A stretch of DNA of 8,866 nucleotides from Competibacteraceae bacterium UBA3908 (GTDB lineage Bacteria; Pseudomonadota; Gammaproteobacteria; Competibacterales; Competibacteraceae). Location: contig DGFE01000135.1 in assembly GCA_002391525.1 (NCBI GenBank), forward strand, positions 1 through 8,866. Reading direction: 5' to 3'. The notes under the pieces are model-generated. The model was not told where the DNA came from. It ran no database searches and worked only from the letters and a program-made list of their open reading frames with translations. A program made the translations under genes and the position numbers. Positions within the stretch are counted from its first letter, which is position 1, and the number at the start of each line of letters is the position of its first letter. This document shows, piece after piece, positions 5,598 to 8,866 of this stretch.

Positions 5598-6065
5598 TTA
5601 CTCCTTGCGGAATTCCTTGTGGCAAGCCTTGCAGGTTTCGGCGGTCTTGCCGAATTGCGCCTTGATGGCCTTTTCATCGCCGCCCTTGGCGACTTCGGCC
5701 AGCTTGGCGGCTTCCTGCTGAAAATCGCTCATCTTGGTTTCGAACTCGCTCCATTTCGTCCAGATTTCCGGTTTGGCCTCGGTATCCTTCACCGCGTCCG
5801 GCCCCGTACCCTTGGAAAAACCCTCGGGGGCCGCCTTGCTCATCATTTCGACATACTGGGCGTGGCGGGCCACCGCGGCGGCGTCGAACGGAACCTCGCC
5901 CTTCACCATCGCGCCGATGGGTTTGAAGTTCCAGCCGATAATGGTGTAGACGGATTGTCGGTATCCGACCACCTCTTCCGGTTTCGGACCGGCGGCCTGG
6001 GTCACCGTCAGGAGGCTCAGGCCCAGGATGCCGCTCGCCAAACCGATTCCAAGCAACTTCTTCAT
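5598..6065 (-). CDS. cytochrome c'
   Basis: This 155-residue periplasmic class II cytochrome c has a signal peptide (MKK, hydrophobic core, probable cleavage after TQA near residue 24). It continues with a helical region rich in charged and aromatic residues and one heme-binding motif, CKACH (C145, C148, H149), six residues from the C-terminus. This is the standard cytochrome c' plan of a four-helix bundle with heme at the end of the last helix. The N-terminal helix GYRQSVYTIIGWNFKPIGAM also fits the family. Such proteins bind NO or CO at a five-coordinate heme and are linked to NO protection or electron transfer; which applies here cannot be read from the sequence. ATG 6065 is preferred over an upstream TTG (6086) because GGTGG (6076-6072) lies six bases before it and the protein then starts right at the signal peptide. 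It probably partners the convergent cytochrome b. Confidence 0.92.
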   Translation of the reverse strand: MKKLLGIGLASGILGLSLLTVTQAAGPKPEEVVGYRQSVYTIIGWNFKPIGAMVKGEVPFDAAAVARHAQYVEMMSKAAPEGFSKGTGPDAVKDTEAKPEIWTKWSEFETKMSDFQQEAAKLAEVAKGGDEKAIKAQFGKTAETCKACHKEFRKE

Positions 6066-6107
6066 GAATTTCCACCTTTTGCGCAAGGTTGACTCAAAAT
6101 TAAGTCC

Positions 6108-6136
6108 AATATAAGAAAATCATGCCACATTGTTGA
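6108..6136 (-). promoter_or_regulatory. possible sigma70-type promoter of the cytochrome c' gene
   Basis: On the - strand, TCAACA (6136-6131, 4/6 match to TTGACA) is separated by 17 bases from TATATT (6113-6108, 5/6 match to TATAAT), in an AT-rich stretch just upstream of the gene. This would give a leader of about 36 bases ending in the GGTGG ribosome site. The match could arise by chance in AT-rich DNA. Confidence 0.35.
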
Positions 6137-6169
6137 CTTTTTGCAAGGATAAATTGAAGCCGGACTGAA

Positions 6170-6526
6170 TTACAGGTTATTGCCGCCACCGTCAAGGTGC
6201 AGCGCCAGCCAGATCGCTGGTGGGCGCTGGCTGGTCCATTCCACCCGGTGGCGACGGTGGGCCGGAATCCAGACGTAGTCGCCGGGATTCAGCGCTCGCT
6301 CGCGGTCCTCGTCGGCGAAGCGCAACCCGGCCTGGCCTTGCAGCAGCAGCACCCATTCGTCCCGGTCTTGGTCGTACCACTCGCCGGTCGGGGTGGCGTG
6401 GCCAATGGACACGATGCGCTCCAGGCGACACGTCCCGACCTCGAGTAGAGTATCGAAGCGTTCCGCCGGCAGCGCGGTGGGAACGTCGGCGAACAGATTG
6501 CCGCCATCGGGGATCGGGCGTGGCAT
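6170..6526 (-). CDS. small cupin-domain protein
   Basis: This 118-residue single-domain cupin is likely cytoplasmic because no signal peptide is present. Motif 1 is the variant TGEWYDQDRDEWVLLLQG (46-63), where the usual His-x-His is replaced by Tyr-Asp-Gln and only the Glu (E56) remains. Motif 2 is PGDYVWIPAHRRHRVEW (80-96) with H92 and possibly H89. Metal binding is therefore uncertain. Similar small cupins are common in proteobacteria without a defined activity. The ATG shares its first base with the last base of the patatin gene's stop codon (TGATG), so the two are very probably translated from one message with coupling. No clear terminator is visible in the 104 bases before the cytochrome c' gene. 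Confidence 0.85.
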   Translation of the reverse strand: MPRPIPDGGNLFADVPTALPAERFDTLLEVGTCRLERIVSIGHATPTGEWYDQDRDEWVLLLQGQAGLRFADEDRERALNPGDYVWIPAHRRHRVEWTSQRPPAIWLALHLDGGGNNL

Positions 6527-8769
6527 CAGAACAGTTTGCCCAGCAGCATGTACAGTGAGGCATTGCCGCCCTCGGCATAGCCGCCGGCCATGTAGAACGG
6601 TCCCAGCGGCGTATCCACCCCCAGAAACAGGCTGCCCGCCGGAATCAGCGATTCGAGGTCGATGTCGCTGTAATCGTTCCAGGCCCCGCCCACTTCCAGC
6701 GAACCGCCGGCGAAGATGGGAATGGTGAACGCCGCCGAGGCGTCGGTCAACCGGTACATGTAGATCAACTCGCCCAGGGCGGCATATTGGCCCGAAAGCT
6801 GGCCAGGCTGGTAACCCGACAGGTTCAGGAAACCGCCCTGCAGGAACAGATCCTGAATGCCCAGTTCGCCGGACAACTTGCCGGCCAGCCGGACGCGCGG
6901 AATGATCGAGTACTTGCCCCAGGTATAGGCATGGGTGAGGTTCAGGCTCAGCGTCCGAAAATCCTGGTCGGCGCCGAGTTCGGCCAGGGAATCGCGGAAG
7001 TCGAGATTGGCGAAATAGCCCGAGGTCGGGAAATTGAGACTGTCCAGGGTGTCCATCGCCCAGCGGATCGAATAGCCGCCGTCGTTGAAATTGCCCTCGT
7101 AGGACGAGGGCTGGCCCAGGCGAAGATCGTTACGGCCGGCGCCGTAATATAAGCCAAACGACAATCGCCCCCAGTTTTCCAGATTCCGGCCTGCCTCCAG
7201 GCCGATTTCGGAGCGGTAGACCCGGAAACTGGTGCTGTCCGCATAGCGACTGTTGGAGAGGTCCAGGTTGTACTGTTCGTACTTCAGGTAGGGGTCGAGG
7301 TAGTAGCGCTGATCCTCGTCGAGGGGCTGGTAGAAGTCGCTCGTCAGGGCGATGTTGCCGCCCAGTTGGACAAAATTTCGCCATTGTCCACCCAGAGAAT
7401 TCAATTGCGACAGGGTGTAGGCGGCGCTGACATCGAACTCCGAATCCCCCTTGAGGTTGGCGCCGAGAAACAGACCGAACTTCAGCGTGTCGGCGCCGAT
7501 GTCTTTCTGTTGGGCCTCGACGACCAGCCCGGTTTTGCCGTTCTCCCGCGCCAGGGTGTAGTTGACCCGCTGGAAATCATCCATGCCGTAGATGGTATTG
7601 AGATTGCGGTTAAGTTTTTCGGGATCGAGCCGGTCGCCCGGCTTGATGTGCAATTGCCCTTCGATGACCCGGTCGGACAGCCGGGTGTTGTTCTCGATGC
7701 GGATAAAGTCGATGATCGGCCGTTCGGCCTGGGGTATGGGCGGCAGTGAGGCCAAATAGTCTTGATAGGCGACTGGTGATACCGACAACCGGCTCAGTGC
7801 GTCCTTTTTGGCCTGGGCGGCGGCGTAGCCGAAGCGAACCGCCTCCGATGAGCGGGCGAAGTCGATGCTGGTGATATCCCGGAGATCGGGGGTGATCCGA
7901 ATATCCTTGGGACCCAGGGTCTTCAGTTGTTGCGCGGCGTTGCGCACGGTCAGGATGGTGGTGAGCTGCTCGGTAATCGACAGCACCGAGGTCAGTTGGC
8001 TGGCGGGTACCAGCGGCGCTCCTACGTCCACGGCGATCACCACGTCCGGCTGGCAGAGTTTGCGGACCACGTCCACTGGTACGTTATTCGCCACCCCGCC
8101 GTCCACCAGCAGCTTGCCGTCCAGTTCGACCGGCACCACGGCGCTGGGGATGGACATGCTGGCCCGCATCGCCTTGGCCAGTTCGCCGGAGCCCAGCACC
8201 ACCGGCTCGCCGGTGGCGAGATCGGTCGCGACCGCCCGGTAGGGAATCCTGAGCTGGTCGAAGTCGTGGACGCTGGCGACCGGCAACGACAGTTCTTCCA
8301 GCAGCAGCAGAAGGTTCTGGCCTTCGAGCAAGCCCTTGGGCAGTTGTACCCTGCCCTGCTTGATACCGATTTCGGCATTGAACAGAACGCGCTGCTCCTG
8401 CTTGACCCGGAACGGCAGATCGGCGCGCGGCGGGCCGTCGGTGAACACCGCGGGCCAATTGATCTTCTGCAGCGTCTGATCCATGTCCGTGGGCGTCATG
8501 CCGGAGGCGTACAGTCCGCCGATGATCGAGCCCATGCTGGTGCCGGCGACGCAATCGACCGGAATGCGCAGTTCCTCCAGCAGCTTGAGTACGCCGACAT
8601 GCGCCATGCCGCGCGCGCCGCCGCCGCCCAACGCCAGACCGATGCGGGGGCGATCCGACGCGGCTGCCGCGACGGGAATGGTGGTTGGGTTCGGAACGAT
8701 GCTGGCGGCCAGCGTCAGCAGGCCGAGCGCGAGTGGAAACAGGCGGCGGAATAGCTGAGGGTTGGGCAT
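6526..8769 (-). CDS. patatin-like phospholipase autotransporter, type Vd (PlpD-like)
   Basis: This 747-residue outer-membrane protein has four parts. An N-terminal signal peptide is cleaved near residue 36 (VAAAA/SDR). A patatin lipase domain (about 40-330) has oxyanion loop GGGGARG (48-54), nucleophile S78 in GTSMG and D223 in DGG as the Ser-Asp dyad. A single POTRA-like domain (about 350-425) starts PIIDFIRIENNTRLSDRVI. A Bam/Omp85-type beta-barrel follows to the end, closing with LGKLF, whose final Phe is the expected outer-membrane insertion signal. This is the plan of type Vd autotransporters such as P. aeruginosa PlpD; family members act as phospholipase A1-type enzymes at the surface or after release. 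All catalytic residues are present. ATG 8769 is the only good start before an upstream in-frame stop; the ribosome site is weak. A cupin gene follows with a one-base overlap. Confidence 0.94.
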   Translation of the reverse strand: MPNPQLFRRLFPLALGLLTLAASIVPNPTTIPVAAAASDRPRIGLALGGGGARGMAHVGVLKLLEELRIPVDCVAGTSMGSIIGGLYASGMTPTDMDQTLQKINWPAVFTDGPPRADLPFRVKQEQRVLFNAEIGIKQGRVQLPKGLLEGQNLLLLLEELSLPVASVHDFDQLRIPYRAVATDLATGEPVVLGSGELAKAMRASMSIPSAVVPVELDGKLLVDGGVANNVPVDVVRKLCQPDVVIAVDVGAPLVPASQLTSVLSITEQLTTILTVRNAAQQLKTLGPKDIRITPDLRDITSIDFARSSEAVRFGYAAAQAKKDALSRLSVSPVAYQDYLASLPPIPQAERPIIDFIRIENNTRLSDRVIEGQLHIKPGDRLDPEKLNRNLNTIYGMDDFQRVNYTLARENGKTGLVVEAQQKDIGADTLKFGLFLGANLKGDSEFDVSAAYTLSQLNSLGGQWRNFVQLGGNIALTSDFYQPLDEDQRYYLDPYLKYEQYNLDLSNSRYADSTSFRVYRSEIGLEAGRNLENWGRLSFGLYYGAGRNDLRLGQPSSYEGNFNDGGYSIRWAMDTLDSLNFPTSGYFANLDFRDSLAELGADQDFRTLSLNLTHAYTWGKYSIIPRVRLAGKLSGELGIQDLFLQGGFLNLSGYQPGQLSGQYAALGELIYMYRLTDASAAFTIPIFAGGSLEVGGAWNDYSDIDLESLIPAGSLFLGVDTPLGPFYMAGGYAEGGNASLYMLLGKLF

Positions 8770-8866
8770 GGGGCGATAACCGGCGCTTGGCGTGGATGAT
8801 TGTTGGAGACGGCGTTCAGCGAAATTTCAGAGAGTGTATGCCAGATTTTTCATGACAACGTTAAGA
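8770..8866. other. region upstream of the patatin gene
   Basis: These 97 bases precede the patatin start on the - strand and presumably hold its promoter and leader. I see no confident -35/-10 pair, no hairpin and no strong Shine-Dalgarno sequence, and no further gene begins inside the window. Confidence 0.4.

Noticed and set aside
4829..5677. Long - strand frame opposite the cytochrome b gene, rich in Arg, Gln and His.
   Set aside because: It is the antisense of the well-supported membrane cytochrome, and its composition is typical of reversed GC-rich coding DNA.
7927..8754. 275-codon + strand frame opposite the patatin domain.
   Set aside because: It has His/Gln/Gly-rich low-information composition and is antisense to a fully motif-supported patatin gene.
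1..8866. CRISPR arrays, tRNA or rRNA genes, and riboswitches.
   Set aside because: No regularly spaced direct repeats, cloverleaf-like segments or rRNA-like stretches were seen on either strand.

Overview
The window looks like proteobacterial, probably gammaproteobacterial, chromosome. The evidence is a type Vd (PlpD-like) patatin autotransporter, a periplasmic cytochrome c', a b561-type membrane cytochrome and IS481/IS256 family insertion sequences. I cannot name the species. By eye, base composition changes at about position 3070: the left third is clearly more AT-rich than the GC-rich remainder.

Left part (1-2911, all on +): a tightly packed gene group entering from outside the window. 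It holds (i) the 3' portion of a gene whose visible N-terminal part matches the end of the protein-L-isoaspartate O-methyltransferase (PCMT) fold and carries a long C-terminal extension; (ii) an ABC ATPase whose start overlaps the previous stop; (iii) an ABC-2 permease that overlaps the ATPase; and (iv), after a structured 101-bp gap, a small protein with a signal peptide and a Trp/Gly-rich beta-type domain. The layout is consistent with a peptide-modifying methyltransferase paired with an exporter, as in some RiPP (ribosomally made peptide) pathways. No precursor peptide is visible, so that role is inference.

Middle part (3070-4817): an insertion-sequence scar at the composition boundary. 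A 1077-bp IS481-family element (3070-4146) with recognisable 19-bp imperfect terminal inverted repeats abuts a strongly decayed IS256-family element (about 4147-4817, transposase on -). The IS481 transposase has Glu-Tyr where the family has Asp-Asn at the second catalytic position, and its reading frame runs out of the element into the IS256 remnant. There is no target duplication. The IS256 transposase has an in-frame stop and two large internal deletions that keep the frame.

Right part (4818-8866): ordinary-looking chromosomal genes. A cytochrome b gene (+) lies only 32 bp from the apparent IS256 end and converges with a cytochrome c' gene (-) across a strong hairpin terminator. Cytochromes b and c' are plausible electron-transfer partners. 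Upstream on the - strand, a 747-residue patatin/POTRA/beta-barrel protein is followed without a gap (TGATG) by a small cupin protein; the two are probably one transcript.
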